DNA of 64,000 nucleotides from Lewinellaceae bacterium (GCA_020636325.1 JACJYC010000013.1:1-64000), one strand, 5' to 3'; counted from the stretch's first letter, positions 43,446 through 51,208 are shown. The notes: generated from the letters alone by a model not told the origin. Numbers and translations: made by a program.

Positions 43446-43785
43446 CTTCTCCGGCTTCCAGCGCTATTTTCTGTATCGTGGCAGTACCGATATGCGCAAA
43501 GGATTTAATGGCCTGAGCGGATTAGTGCGGGCGCACATTGTGCATGAGTTACTGAGCGGCGACGTTTTCATTTTCCTGAACAAGCGCCGTGATCGCATCA
43601 AATTATTAGTCTGGGATCGCAACGGTTTTGTGGTCTGGTACAAGGTATTGGAGCAGGGGACTTTCGAGCTGCCCGCTGCGGAAAATGACACGCTGGAAAT
43701 GTCTTGGACTGACATTCAACTGCTTTTGGAAGGCATCGAAATTAAATCCGTAAAACGTCGAAAAAGATATCAAAAAGTAGCTTGA
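43438..43785 (+). CDS. tnpB: IS66 accessory protein TnpB
   Basis: This 115-residue protein carries the IS66 TnpB signature: YFLYRGSTDMRKGFNGLSGLV, then FIFLNKRRDRIKLLVWDRNGFVVWYKVLEQGTF. The start at 43438 fits the family and overlaps the tnpA end. TnpB is required with TnpA for transposition of this family; its biochemical role is unclear. Confidence 0.92.
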   Translation: MFSFSGFQRYFLYRGSTDMRKGFNGLSGLVRAHIVHELLSGDVFIFLNKRRDRIKLLVWDRNGFVVWYKVLEQGTFELPAAENDTLEMSWTDIQLLLEGIEIKSVKRRKRYQKVA

Positions 43786-43815
43786 AACAGGGCTCTTTTT
43801 AGTATATTTACACCA

Positions 43816-45330
43816 ATGGAAGCAACAATATCCAAGGCGGAATATGAAGCAGCGATGGCCGAAAAAGATGGTCAAATCGCAATGCTGCGCCATGAATTGG
43901 ATCAGCTTAAACGCCTGATTTTTGCTTCTAAATCCGAGCGCTTTGTGCCTGCTTTCCAGCCTGAGCAGATGGCACTGTGGGATGATAGCCCCGAGCTTGG
44001 GGCTGCTCAGGAGGAAACGGAGAAAATCACCTACGAACGCACGAAGAAAAAAGCGCATCCCGGCCGCACGCAGCTACCTGAACACTTGCCTGTCCGGCGA
44101 CAGATCATCGAACCGGAGGAGGACACCAGTGGGATGGTGCGAATTGGCGAAGAAGTCACGCGCAAGGTAGACTATACCCCTGGCGTCCTTGAAATCGTCG
44201 AGTATGTGCGTCCCAAATACGCCCGTCCCGAAGGGGAGCAGGAAGAAAAGGGTGCAATCGTAATCGCCGAAGTGCCCGATCAGGTGATCCCCAAAGGTAT
44301 CGCTGCGGTGGGGCTGCTGGTACAGCTCATCATCGCCAAATACATTGACCATCTGCCCTTTTACCGACAGATCGGGATGTTCAAACGCGATTTTGGTTGG
44401 ACCATCCACAAATCAACTATCAACGACTGGTTTGCCACCGTTTGCACCTTGCTAGAGCCCCTCTATGATGCCTTGCAAAAAGACGTTTTGAACACGGATT
44501 ATCTGCAAGGCGATGAATCGAGAATACAAGTACTGGATTGTACCGACAGCAAGTCGAAAAAAGGCAAACCGAATACCAACACCCACCTGGGTTATATGTG
44601 GGTGTTCCGCAACCCTGTGTCTGGGAATGTCATGTTCACCTATCGAAGTGGACGGGGAGCTAATGTATTGCACGAAACGCTGGGTGGGTTTATGGGTAGG
44701 TTGCAAAGCGACGGTTACTCGGCTTATAGCAGCTACATCAAAAAGCACAATGTGGAACTAGTTAGTTGTCTAGCCCACATCCGGCGAAAGTTCTTCGAAG
44801 CCCAAAAAAACCACCCCGAAAAAGCCGAATATGCCCTGGAGGAAATCCAACGACTCTACGCAATAGAACAGATCGCCCGCGAAGAAAACTTTTCCCCCGA
44901 CGAGCGGCTTGGTCTGCGTAAAGTAATGGCCGCGCCGATCTACTACCAACTACTAGAGTGGGTGCACACCGAACAAGCCAACAATCTTACCAAAGGAGCC
45001 ATAGGCAAAGCACTGCTGTACGCCAAAAATCATCTGCCACGCTTGGAGCACTATCTGCGTGACGGTCGCATTGAGATCGACAATAATCAAATCGAGAACA
45101 AAATCCGTCCTCTAGCCTTGGGGCGCAAGAACTATCTCTTTGCCGGATCCAATCAGGGAGCCCAGCGGGCCGCCATGATGTATAGCTTCTTCGCATCCTG
45201 CAAAGCCAACGATATCAACCCCCGAGAGTGGCTCCGTGACGTACTCATCCGCATCGGAAGTCACCCCATCAATCGCCTGGAGGAGCTGCTACCCGTACAG
45301 TGGGCGGCAAGCAGGGACTCAGACCTGTAG
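43816..45330 (+). CDS. tnpC: IS66-family transposase TnpC
   Basis: This 504-residue protein starts with a coiled-coil region (about 15-40), then a zinc-finger-like segment. The DDE catalytic domain follows, with the first Asp in LQGDESRIQVLD, the second in LQSDGYSAYSSY and the Glu in IEIDNNQIENKIRPLALGRKNYLF. A C-terminal IS66 tail (CKANDINPREWLRDVL) follows. All three genes are intact. Confidence 0.93.
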   Translation: MEATISKAEYEAAMAEKDGQIAMLRHELDQLKRLIFASKSERFVPAFQPEQMALWDDSPELGAAQEETEKITYERTKKKAHPGRTQLPEHLPVRRQIIEPEEDTSGMVRIGEEVTRKVDYTPGVLEIVEYVRPKYARPEGEQEEKGAIVIAEVPDQVIPKGIAAVGLLVQLIIAKYIDHLPFYRQIGMFKRDFGWTIHKSTINDWFATVCTLLEPLYDALQKDVLNTDYLQGDESRIQVLDCTDSKSKKGKPNTNTHLGYMWVFRNPVSGNVMFTYRSGRGANVLHETLGGFMGRLQSDGYSAYSSYIKKHNVELVSCLAHIRRKFFEAQKNHPEKAEYALEEIQRLYAIEQIAREENFSPDERLGLRKVMAAPIYYQLLEWVHTEQANNLTKGAIGKALLYAKNHLPRLEHYLRDGRIEIDNNQIENKIRPLALGRKNYLFAGSNQGAQRAAMMYSFFASCKANDINPREWLRDVLIRIGSHPINRLEELLPVQWAASRDSDL

Positions 45331-45424
45331 TTGCTCGGACGCTTACATTTATTCCGACTTATTTATTGATTACCAACAGATTGATTTTTTTACCCGAGGC
45401 ACTCTACCGCTTGCGGTTTAGTTC

Positions 45425-45482
45425 AACGGTCCGTGTAGCTGACGTGCCGCCTTTTAGGCGGCATGGGCCGCTACACTTTGTT
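45425..45482 (-). other. attC-like site 2
   Basis: 58 bp. Minus strand AACAAAGTGTAGCGGCCCA pairs with CGTCAGCTACAC and ends GGACCG|TTGAAC. Stems GTGTAGC and TGCCGCC surround a TAAAA loop, with 3 versus 5 unpaired bases beside the boxes, the same plan as sites 3 and 5. Confidence 0.85.
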
Positions 45483-46247
45483 GTGTCCAGTTTTCTTTAC
45501 TCTTTCTTGAAATTCTTCTTCGCTTTCAAAGAAATTCTTAATCGGATAATTTCTTGGAATTTGAGCAAGTTTTATTTCATCTCTTTCCATCTGTAAAGTT
45601 TTTGCATATTCCTCCTCAATCAAGAAATCACCTTGATGATAATGTAATCCTTCTTTTTTCCAAACCGTTTTTATAAAATGGTCTTTATACTTACTCAGTC
45701 TCAATTCAATTAACATTGACAAAGCTGAATCCATCACCCATACTCCATTTAAAAAATGCGATTTTGAATTTTCATTGTTTATATCCAAATTGTCAAATAA
45801 CTTTTTAGTCTTTTTTATGTAAGTTGAGATTACATACTCAAAATACATGACCTCATCGCAATACTCACCTGCATATGGTTGCAAACTCGGAGCTACGGTC
45901 TGCAAAGTGAAGTAAAACTCCTTTCTATAATCATCAAGATCTTCTTTTGAGTTATCCACTATTTGCCCTATTTCTAATACATCTGTTTGAGTCAATATTT
46001 TTCTGTTTCTTATCTCTGATAGCTTTGATTGTATAGATTTATTGAATTTTTCTGTACAATCCATTAAATTATCATGATAGTCGCAAATCCCTTGAAGAAA
46101 AATAATTCTAAATGGAGTCCATAATTTTTGCTCTCTTCGATAAGTGTTATTTTTAATTATTCTATCAATAAAGAATAATTGAATTCCCAATACAATAAAT
46201 CCAGCAATTAAATTAAGAATGACACTTTCCATATTCAAATAGCTCAT
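45471..46247 (-). CDS. Membrane-anchored protein of unknown function
   Basis: This 258-residue protein has a single N-terminal helix (about 8-28, VILNLIAGFIVLGIQLFFI). A long, mostly helical cytoplasmic part follows, with many charged residues. No family recognised. It follows the zinc-ribbon gene by 13 bases in a two-gene cassette. Membrane-tethered helical proteins paired with a small partner are common in defence cassettes, but no effector motif is seen. Confidence 0.6.
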   Translation of the reverse strand: MSYLNMESVILNLIAGFIVLGIQLFFIDRIIKNNTYRREQKLWTPFRIIFLQGICDYHDNLMDCTEKFNKSIQSKLSEIRNRKILTQTDVLEIGQIVDNSKEDLDDYRKEFYFTLQTVAPSLQPYAGEYCDEVMYFEYVISTYIKKTKKLFDNLDINNENSKSHFLNGVWVMDSALSMLIELRLSKYKDHFIKTVWKKEGLHYHQGDFLIEEEYAKTLQMERDEIKLAQIPRNYPIKNFFESEEEFQERVKKTGHNKV

Positions 46248-46260
46248 TTACGATCCCATT

Positions 46261-46800
46261 TTATTTATAAACTTTTGCGGCGTATGGTTTAAAAATTTCA
46301 TCTATTTGTTTCGTCTTTGGGTTGCTTTGAGAATTCTCAATCCATTTAGTTATAGTTTCAGGGTTGTAGAATTCCCAATATCTTACTCCTCCTAATTGGA
46401 AATAGTGTAAAAGCATACACATCATCCAACCTACAACAGCACCCGAAAGTTTGTTGATTGCTGTTTTGTAGGCATCTTCTGGAATTTCATTATGATTACT
46501 ATTAGGTTGTTGTATTAGTAAACAATCCCATATCAACCTTAAAAAATGTTGCGAAATAAAGCCTCCGTTTCTATCTTTCATCGCTCCTATCTCACTAAAT
46601 ATTACCTCTTCTACTTTTAATATGTGTTTAGCTTTCATTTTGCCGAAAAATCCTGGTTTGTAGATAATGACATTTGAACAGTTGTTACACCAGTTCAGGA
46701 AAAGGTTCTCTTTGTGAATCCAGTATCTTGCATAATCGGCAGCAGCCCCTTCGTAGGTTTCTGCGGAATATATGTATCCGCAATTTTCGCACTGTTTCAT
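46261..46800 (-). CDS. Zinc-ribbon protein of unknown function
   Basis: This 179-residue protein has CENCGY at residues 4-9 and CNNCSNV near residues 38-44, two CxxC knuckles that should bind one zinc. The region after them resembles a DUF4145-like helical fold (VEEVIFSEIGAMKDRNGG, then RLIWDCLLIQQ), but I cannot confirm it. The gene begins 26 bases after the crossover of attC-like site 1 and is the first of a two-gene cassette. Confidence 0.6.
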   Translation of the reverse strand: MKQCENCGYIYSAETYEGAAADYARYWIHKENLFLNWCNNCSNVIIYKPGFFGKMKAKHILKVEEVIFSEIGAMKDRNGGFISQHFLRLIWDCLLIQQPNSNHNEIPEDAYKTAINKLSGAVVGWMMCMLLHYFQLGGVRYWEFYNPETITKWIENSQSNPKTKQIDEIFKPYAAKVYK

Positions 46801-46825
46801 ATTTTTTTTCTATTTAATTGGACAC

Positions 46826-46905
46826 AACGGTTGGATGTGCGCCCGTGCCGCCGTGCGTTGGCTTCGAGCGTTGGCTTTCGGCAGCCTGGACGTACATCCA
46901 TTGTT
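46826..46905 (-). other. attC-like site 1
   Basis: 80 bp. Minus strand AACAATGGATGTACGTCC pairs imperfectly with GGGCGCACATCC and ends CCAACCG|TTGTGTCC. The loop is longer than in the other sites. Confidence 0.8.
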
Positions 46906-46919
46906 CGATGAATTTTTAT

Positions 46920-47354
46920 TTATAGGCTTTTAGGATTTTCATCTTGGTTATATCTTAAATACCGGAACGCAACGAAAATCCCTATTGCAATACACCAAAA
47001 CAAACTAAATTCTCGCTGGAATATACAGATTTTTTTGCCCCCAAAAATCAAGGATAAACCTGCAATTGTTAAAACCCAAGCCAAAATTCTGAAAGTTAGA
47101 CTGTTCTTTTCCTTTGAGGTTTGTACCCCGTCAGCCTTGTGAAAAAACAAAACGTAAATATCAATTGCCAAAAATGCAGTTACAAAAGCGATAATACCAT
47201 AACCAATACTTACAATACTCGGCGTATCAGAGGTAATTTGAAAGTTAATGCTTTCATTCAATACTGTAAAGCAAGCAACTAACATGGCTGCTGAAACACC
47301 AATACTTACCTCCTTAATTCTCTTTTCTGCTTCTTCTTTTGTTTTTGCTGCCAT
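46920..47354 (-). CDS. Four-helix membrane protein in the GTPase cassette
   Basis: This 144-residue protein has four predicted helices (about 16-34, 44-68, 88-105, 115-132) and a basic tail. It is the third gene of a cassette with an Era-like GTPase and a small charged protein, two bases after the latter. No family recognised. Confidence 0.65.
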   Translation of the reverse strand: MAAKTKEEAEKRIKEVSIGVSAAMLVACFTVLNESINFQITSDTPSIVSIGYGIIAFVTAFLAIDIYVLFFHKADGVQTSKEKNSLTFRILAWVLTIAGLSLIFGGKKICIFQREFSLFWCIAIGIFVAFRYLRYNQDENPKSL

Positions 47355-47356
47355 TT

Positions 47357-47716
47357 TTAAGATATTTTATCAATTTCTTTATCTACATCATCGAAATCAG
47401 TTAATCCGGCTAATTTTCGAATGAAATATGCAAATTCGTTCCAAATCTGTAGGCGATTACTTTTTGAGAAAAACTTTCTGATAAAATCAACGATTTTCTG
47501 TGCAGTCCAACCCTCAATTTTGAGTAGACCGATTAACCTCTGAAAAAAGTTTTTTATCTGTATTTTATCAGCCTCACTTTGGTAATCAAATTTTTCAGAG
47601 CGGATTAAATTTAATTTTTCTATTTCTTCCGGGGTATACTGTTCATTATCATCTCCGTCTGATGGATTTGATTTGCTATCTGAAATTCCGAGGAATTTTT
47701 TTATTTTATCTATCAT
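47357..47716 (-). CDS. Small charged helical protein in the GTPase cassette
   Basis: This 119-residue soluble protein is rich in Lys, Asp and Phe, probably helical after a disordered acidic stretch (about 13-30). No family recognised. It lies five bases after the GTPase gene and two before the membrane protein, so the three genes are tightly coupled. Confidence 0.6.
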   Translation of the reverse strand: MIDKIKKFLGISDSKSNPSDGDDNEQYTPEEIEKLNLIRSEKFDYQSEADKIQIKNFFQRLIGLLKIEGWTAQKIVDFIRKFFSKSNRLQIWNEFAYFIRKLAGLTDFDDVDKEIDKIS

Positions 47717-47721
47717 ATCAA

Positions 47722-48438
47722 TCAGATTTTAGGAGTTATTTTCAATCCGACCTTTGAAGAAGTCTTCGCATACTTTGTCAGGGAATACACCAATTTATCT
47801 ATGTTGTACCGCCTGTCTGACGAGAAACAAACAACCTTATTTTCTATGCCCTCCTCCTCTATTTCAAAATTGTCTTTTATCGTCATTATTTTATTATATA
47901 TACCTTCTATTTGCTTTTTACTTGGTTTGTTAGACTTGTAGTTCCACCGACCACCTCGTGCAGCGTCAAGTTGACTAATTCCAAATACAATTTTGGATTT
48001 TATTTCTGGATTTAGTGTTCTATAAAAAATTTGGTCGCACTCGTCTGCACTATCATCTACTCTTGTTAACCATAGAACTACATCTGCAAGAGGTAGAAAC
48101 CGTTGATAGTAATCTTCTATTTTTTCCTTATGCTCTACACTTTCACAAAATCCTGGCAAGTCGATGATTGTAAACTTACCTCTGTCTTCATCCTCATAAA
48201 CTATTTCTCTTGGTTCTCTTGTTGATGGTTTTCCATGATGAACGTTCTGTGGAGGAATTGGGGCAAACAGTAAATTTATTAAAGATGACTTTCCTGAACC
48301 AGTCTTCCCTGCAATGCAGATTATAAGTTCAGATTTTTCACTTTCTAAAAATTTGTAAATAAGAGCCTTGTCCTTGTCAGGGGTGCTGCCTCCTGTAAGG
48401 AATTTAAAAAGTTCATTTATTATAGTATGTATTTTCAT
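47722..48438 (-). CDS. Era/dynamin-like GTPase
   Basis: This 238-residue protein has a G1 P-loop GKTGSGKSS (about 44-52), a switch I threonine in KPSTREP, G3 DLPG near residue 93, and a G4-like SQLD instead of NKxD. The altered G4 is typical of YfjP/IRG-like and other defence-associated GTPases, rather than of ribosome-assembly Era. It is the first gene of the cassette next to the decayed integrase, with a small charged protein and a four-helix membrane protein behind it. The trio may be a membrane-acting defence or stress unit; that is inference. Confidence 0.75.
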   Translation of the reverse strand: MKIHTIINELFKFLTGGSTPDKDKALIYKFLESEKSELIICIAGKTGSGKSSLINLLFAPIPPQNVHHGKPSTREPREIVYEDEDRGKFTIIDLPGFCESVEHKEKIEDYYQRFLPLADVVLWLTRVDDSADECDQIFYRTLNPEIKSKIVFGISQLDAARGGRWNYKSNKPSKKQIEGIYNKIMTIKDNFEIEEEGIENKVVCFSSDRRYNIDKLVYSLTKYAKTSSKVGLKITPKI

Positions 48439-48470
48439 TTTTTTTATTTTTTAGTTTTATCGAACTATTG

Positions 48471-48535
48471 TATCCCCGTACCACCGGGTATTGAAATCCG
48501 AACGTCGCTTTTCAATACCCGGTGGTGCGGGGATA
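48471..48535. other. 25-bp-stem hairpin near the array head
   Basis: TATCCCCGTACCACCGGGTA and the five bases after it (48471-48495) pair with 48511-48535 with one mismatch around a 15-base loop. It lies upstream of the GTPase gene, where an integron attI or a first attC would be expected, but it lacks the AAC/GTT ends. Its function is unknown. Confidence 0.6.
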
Positions 48536-48547
48536 TCTCCATAAGCC

Positions 48548-48590
48548 ACAATGCCCTTGCTTTCGGTGGTACCAAAAGCAAGGGCATTGT
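48548..48590. other. 16-bp-stem perfect hairpin near the array head
   Basis: ACAATGCCCTTGCTTT (48548-48563) and AAAGCAAGGGCATTGT (48575-48590) pair perfectly around an 11-base loop. It sits between the integrase remnant and the preceding hairpin and may be a terminator or part of a recombination site. Confidence 0.6.
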
Positions 48591-48699
48591 ACGATAGGTT
48601 TCTATATAGGCCATAACAGGTTCAGTTATTACAGGCTAAGTTAATGCTATTTTTTCTCTTGCAATAACTCCCAGACAAAAATTTAAGGCTTACATTCAA

Positions 48700-49059
48700 T
48701 TAAATATCCAAATCTTCTATCGGGCTTTTGACCTTTGCCCACCCAGTGTGGGTTAAATGCGTATAAATCTCCGTGGTTTTGCTGCTCTCGTGCCCAAGCA
48801 ATTCCTGAATATACCGCAAATCCACTCCATTTTCGAGTAAATGCGTAGCAAATGAGTGCCTCAAGTTCTGATGCGATTCAGTTATATTCTTGGTTTTGAT
48901 CAAATGGACAATATAGGCATCTATCTGCGCACGGGTAAGTTGGCTCGGTTTGATGTCGTCGTAATATCGGATAAATCTCCTGAAGCAGTTTTTATAACTT
49001 TTGATCGTCCGCCAACTATACCGCTTCAACAACAGCACCTGCTCCAGCGCCGGCAGCGG
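48700..49059 (-). pseudogene. Decayed integron-integrase-type tyrosine recombinase
   Basis: The remnant reads LEQVLLLKRYSWRTIKSYKN (core-binding domain) to KTKNITESHQN, then jumps to LRHSFATHLLENGVDLRYIQ and TTEIYTHLTH, ending KSPIEDLDI. The C-terminal half and the KSPxxDL ending match the Bacteroidota recombinase/integron-integrase group. About 150 residues are missing between ESHQN and LRHSF, taking the first catalytic arginine and the lysine. The N-terminus runs into an AATCGA repeat. It reads toward the cassettes, in the same direction as their genes. Confidence 0.8.
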
Positions 49060-49326
49060 GGAATCAATCGATCAATCGTTTCAATCGAAAAATTGAGGAA
49101 TCGAGGAACTGAAGAATCGAGGAACTGAAGAACCGAGGAATCGAGGAATCCCTGCCGGCCGACAGCGGGGAATCAATCGAACAATCGAACAATCGAATCA
49201 ATCGATCAATCGAAGAATCGAAGAACCGAGGAATCGATGGCCAAACCAATTGAACTATCCTACCCGCCGGCAGCGGGGAATCAATCGAACAATCGTATCA
49301 ATCGAAAAATCGATCAATCGTTTCAA
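49060..49326. repeat. AATCGATC / GAGGAACTGAAG word repeat
   Basis: The tract consists of AATCGAAC, AATCGATC and GAGGAATCGAGG words, with three copies of a GCAGCGGGGAATCAATCGA segment. It separates the integrase remnant from adenine deaminase and has replaced the integrase 5' end. The same family lies at 61,942-62,170. Confidence 0.9.
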
Positions 49327-49327
49327 T

Positions 49328-50953
49328 TCAACAAAACACCTCCACAAACCCGAACGCCCCCACATCAAACAACCCCCGGTCCGTCATCTTCAAACTCGGG
49401 ATCACCGGAAGGGCCATGAACGACAAGGCCATGAACGGCGCCTTCAGCGCACACCCCAGCCGGGACTTCACCACCTTATCCACTTCGGCGTACTGCCGGG
49501 CCACCTCGTAGCCGTCGCCAGGGCTCATGATGCCGGCCACAGGCAGCGCCAATGACCAGGTACCCTCTCCGTCGCAGGCCGCAATGCCGCCCCGGTTGCG
49601 GATCACCTCGTTGACGGCGCGGCACAGGGCCTCATCCGTCACGCCTACCGCTACGATGTTGTGGGAATCGTGGGCCACGCAGGAGGCGATGGCGCCCGTT
49701 TTCAGCCCGAATCCCCGGATATACCCCAGCGCGGGCGGCGCGGTCCGGTAGCGGTTGACCACCGCGATCTTGAGCAGGTCCGTTTCCATATCGCTCATGC
49801 CGCCGGCCGGGAAGGGCGCGGTTTCGCTTTCCGTCACGATCTCGCCGTCCAGCGCGCGGATGACGCGAACCGTTTTCCCTTTTTCCGCCACCCGGAAATC
49901 TTCCGGTTTTTTGGCGGCGGTGTTGAACTGGTTGGGCGCCCCCGACGACCGGTGCGGCAGCAGGCTCTTGCCCTCCTCAGCTACCAGCTCGCCGTCGATC
50001 CAGGTTTTCAGGACGCGGAATTCGCGCAGGTCTTCCACCAGGATGAAATCCGCCGGATCGCCCTCGCGGAGCTGGCCCACGGGCATGCGGTAATGTTCCA
50101 CCGGGTGCAGGCAGGCCGCGCGCAGGACGTCGAACAGGTCGCAGCCTTTGGCCACGGCCCGGGCGGCCAGTTGGTTGATATGCCCCCGGACGAGGTCGTC
50201 GGGGTGTTTGTCGTCGCTGCAGAACATGATCTGATCCGGAAACCCGGGCAACAACCCGATCAACGCCTCGAAATTGCGGGCGGCGCTACCCTCTCTGATC
50301 AGGATCTTTACGCCCAGGCGGGCCTTCTCCAGGCCTTCCTCATAGGTGAAACACTCGTGGTCGGTGGTGATGCCCTCGCCGAAATATTTGACGGCATCCT
50401 GCCCCCGCAAACCCGGCGCGTGCCCGTCGATGGGTTTGCCGGTCCGTTTGGCGGCGGCGAGTTTGGCCATCACCTCGGGTACGTCGTGCACCACGCCCGG
50501 GAAGTTCATCATTTCCGACAAGTAATAGATATCGGGCCGTTTGAGGAGGCGCTCCACGATATCAGGCCCCATATGGGCGCCGGCGGTCTCGAAATCGGTG
50601 GCCGGCACGCAGGAGGGCACGCCGAAACAGACCTTCAGGGGCGTTTGCGCGGCGCTGTCGAGCATGTACAGCACGCCTTCCTCCCCCAGCACATTGGCGA
50701 TCTCGTGCGGGTCGGAGATGGTGCCGACCGTGCCGTGCACCACCGCCATCCGGCCGAATTCGGCTGGGGTGAGCATGCTGCTCTCGATGTGTACATGCGC
50801 GTCGACAAAGCCGGGCATGAGGTAATGGGCGCCGGTACCGGGCAAGGGGCGGACGGCCTGGATGCGCCCGTTTTTTATGCGAACTTCGGCGTGGTGAATT
50901 TCCCGCCGGTGCAGGTCGACCAGGTTGGCCTGAAGGGTGAATTGGGTTGTCAT
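49328..50953 (-). CDS. ade: Adenine deaminase
   Basis: This 541-residue metallohydrolase of the amidohydrolase superfamily, adenine deaminase type, converts adenine to hypoxanthine and ammonia in purine salvage. Metal-binding motifs are visible in GFVDAHVHIESSML near residue 65, IDGHAPGL, TTDHECFTYEE and MFCSDDKHPDD. The C-terminal Ade domain carries GLKTGAIASCVAHDSHNIVAVG. The start is set at 50953 (MTTQFTLQ); the longer open frame upstream is antisense to dnaX and its promoter. Length is normal for the family. It is divergent from dnaX. The 3' end abuts the repeat tract. Confidence 0.92.
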   Translation of the reverse strand: MTTQFTLQANLVDLHRREIHHAEVRIKNGRIQAVRPLPGTGAHYLMPGFVDAHVHIESSMLTPAEFGRMAVVHGTVGTISDPHEIANVLGEEGVLYMLDSAAQTPLKVCFGVPSCVPATDFETAGAHMGPDIVERLLKRPDIYYLSEMMNFPGVVHDVPEVMAKLAAAKRTGKPIDGHAPGLRGQDAVKYFGEGITTDHECFTYEEGLEKARLGVKILIREGSAARNFEALIGLLPGFPDQIMFCSDDKHPDDLVRGHINQLAARAVAKGCDLFDVLRAACLHPVEHYRMPVGQLREGDPADFILVEDLREFRVLKTWIDGELVAEEGKSLLPHRSSGAPNQFNTAAKKPEDFRVAEKGKTVRVIRALDGEIVTESETAPFPAGGMSDMETDLLKIAVVNRYRTAPPALGYIRGFGLKTGAIASCVAHDSHNIVAVGVTDEALCRAVNEVIRNRGGIAACDGEGTWSLALPVAGIMSPGDGYEVARQYAEVDKVVKSRLGCALKAPFMALSFMALPVIPSLKMTDRGLFDVGAFGFVEVFC

Positions 50954-51142
50954 GGGCTTCGATTGACGGATAAATATCCTAAAAATCCGGCACTCTTTAA
51001 TTTTACCGGGGCACGGCGCGATGTTTTTTTTTGAAAATCGGGAATTGAAGGCCAACGTTTCGAAAAGGGCTGACCGGCCGGCAGGGATTATTGAAGGATA
51101 TGCATTAAGATTTGGAGCGTGAAATTTGACGACGTGAAATTT

Positions 51143-51166
51143 AGCGACGTAAGATTTTACGTCGCT
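51143..51166. other. 10-bp hairpin between adenine deaminase and dnaX
   Basis: AGCGACGTAA and TTACGTCGCT pair perfectly around a GATT loop. It lies in the divergent promoter region, before a short GTAAGTC-type repeat. Confidence 0.6.
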
Positions 51167-51208
51167 ACCACTTACGACTTTCGACTGGGGACTTACGACT
51201 ATTTTTCC

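Larger units (their letters stand above)
43074..45346 (+). mobile_element. IS66-family insertion sequence, 2273 bp
   Basis: Perfect 16-bp terminal inverted repeats GTAAGCGTCCGAGCAA (43074-43089) and TTGCTCGGACGCTTAC (45331-45346) bracket tnpA, tnpB and tnpC. No 8-bp target duplication is present. Comparison with copy 1 shows that 288 bp (equivalent to 38578-38865) are missing at the junction. Confidence 0.92.
40946..45426 (-). mobile_element. IS91-type unit copy 2, interrupted by IS66
   Basis: The unit shares both ends with copy 1. Its length is 4481 bp. Removing the 2273-bp IS66 and restoring the 288 bp missing next to it gives 2496 bp, one base less than copy 1. That base is the A/T-run difference at the recombinase-transposase overlap. 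The two copies are therefore collinear and nearly identical, implying recent duplication. Confidence 0.82.
31047..49059 (-). other. Sedentary chromosomal integron-like cassette array
   Basis: All resident genes in this 18-kb stretch read on the minus strand and are AT-rich compared with both flanks. They are grouped into units separated by attC-like palindromes: 46826-46905, 45425-45482, 40944-41025, 38944-39002, 36447-36528, 35370-35428, 32962-34581 (split by an insertion) and 31047-31109. A decayed tyrosine integrase sits at the head (48700-49059). Each palindrome opens with AAC and closes with GTT, except the last, which is degenerate. Most share ACCG just before the crossover G|TT, the same 5-versus-3 base asymmetry next to the boxes, and a 4-5 base loop in the short sites. 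This is the architecture of integron attC sites. Insertion elements IS91-type (two), IS66 and IS4-type have invaded it. Confidence 0.8.

Noticed and set aside
48471..48535. Calling this hairpin an attC site
   Set aside because: It is a strong palindrome, but lacks the AAC and GTT end boxes and the bulged asymmetry shared by the other sites.
49661..51034. 457-codon frame opposite adenine deaminase
   Set aside because: It is antisense to a complete adenine deaminase with all metal motifs.
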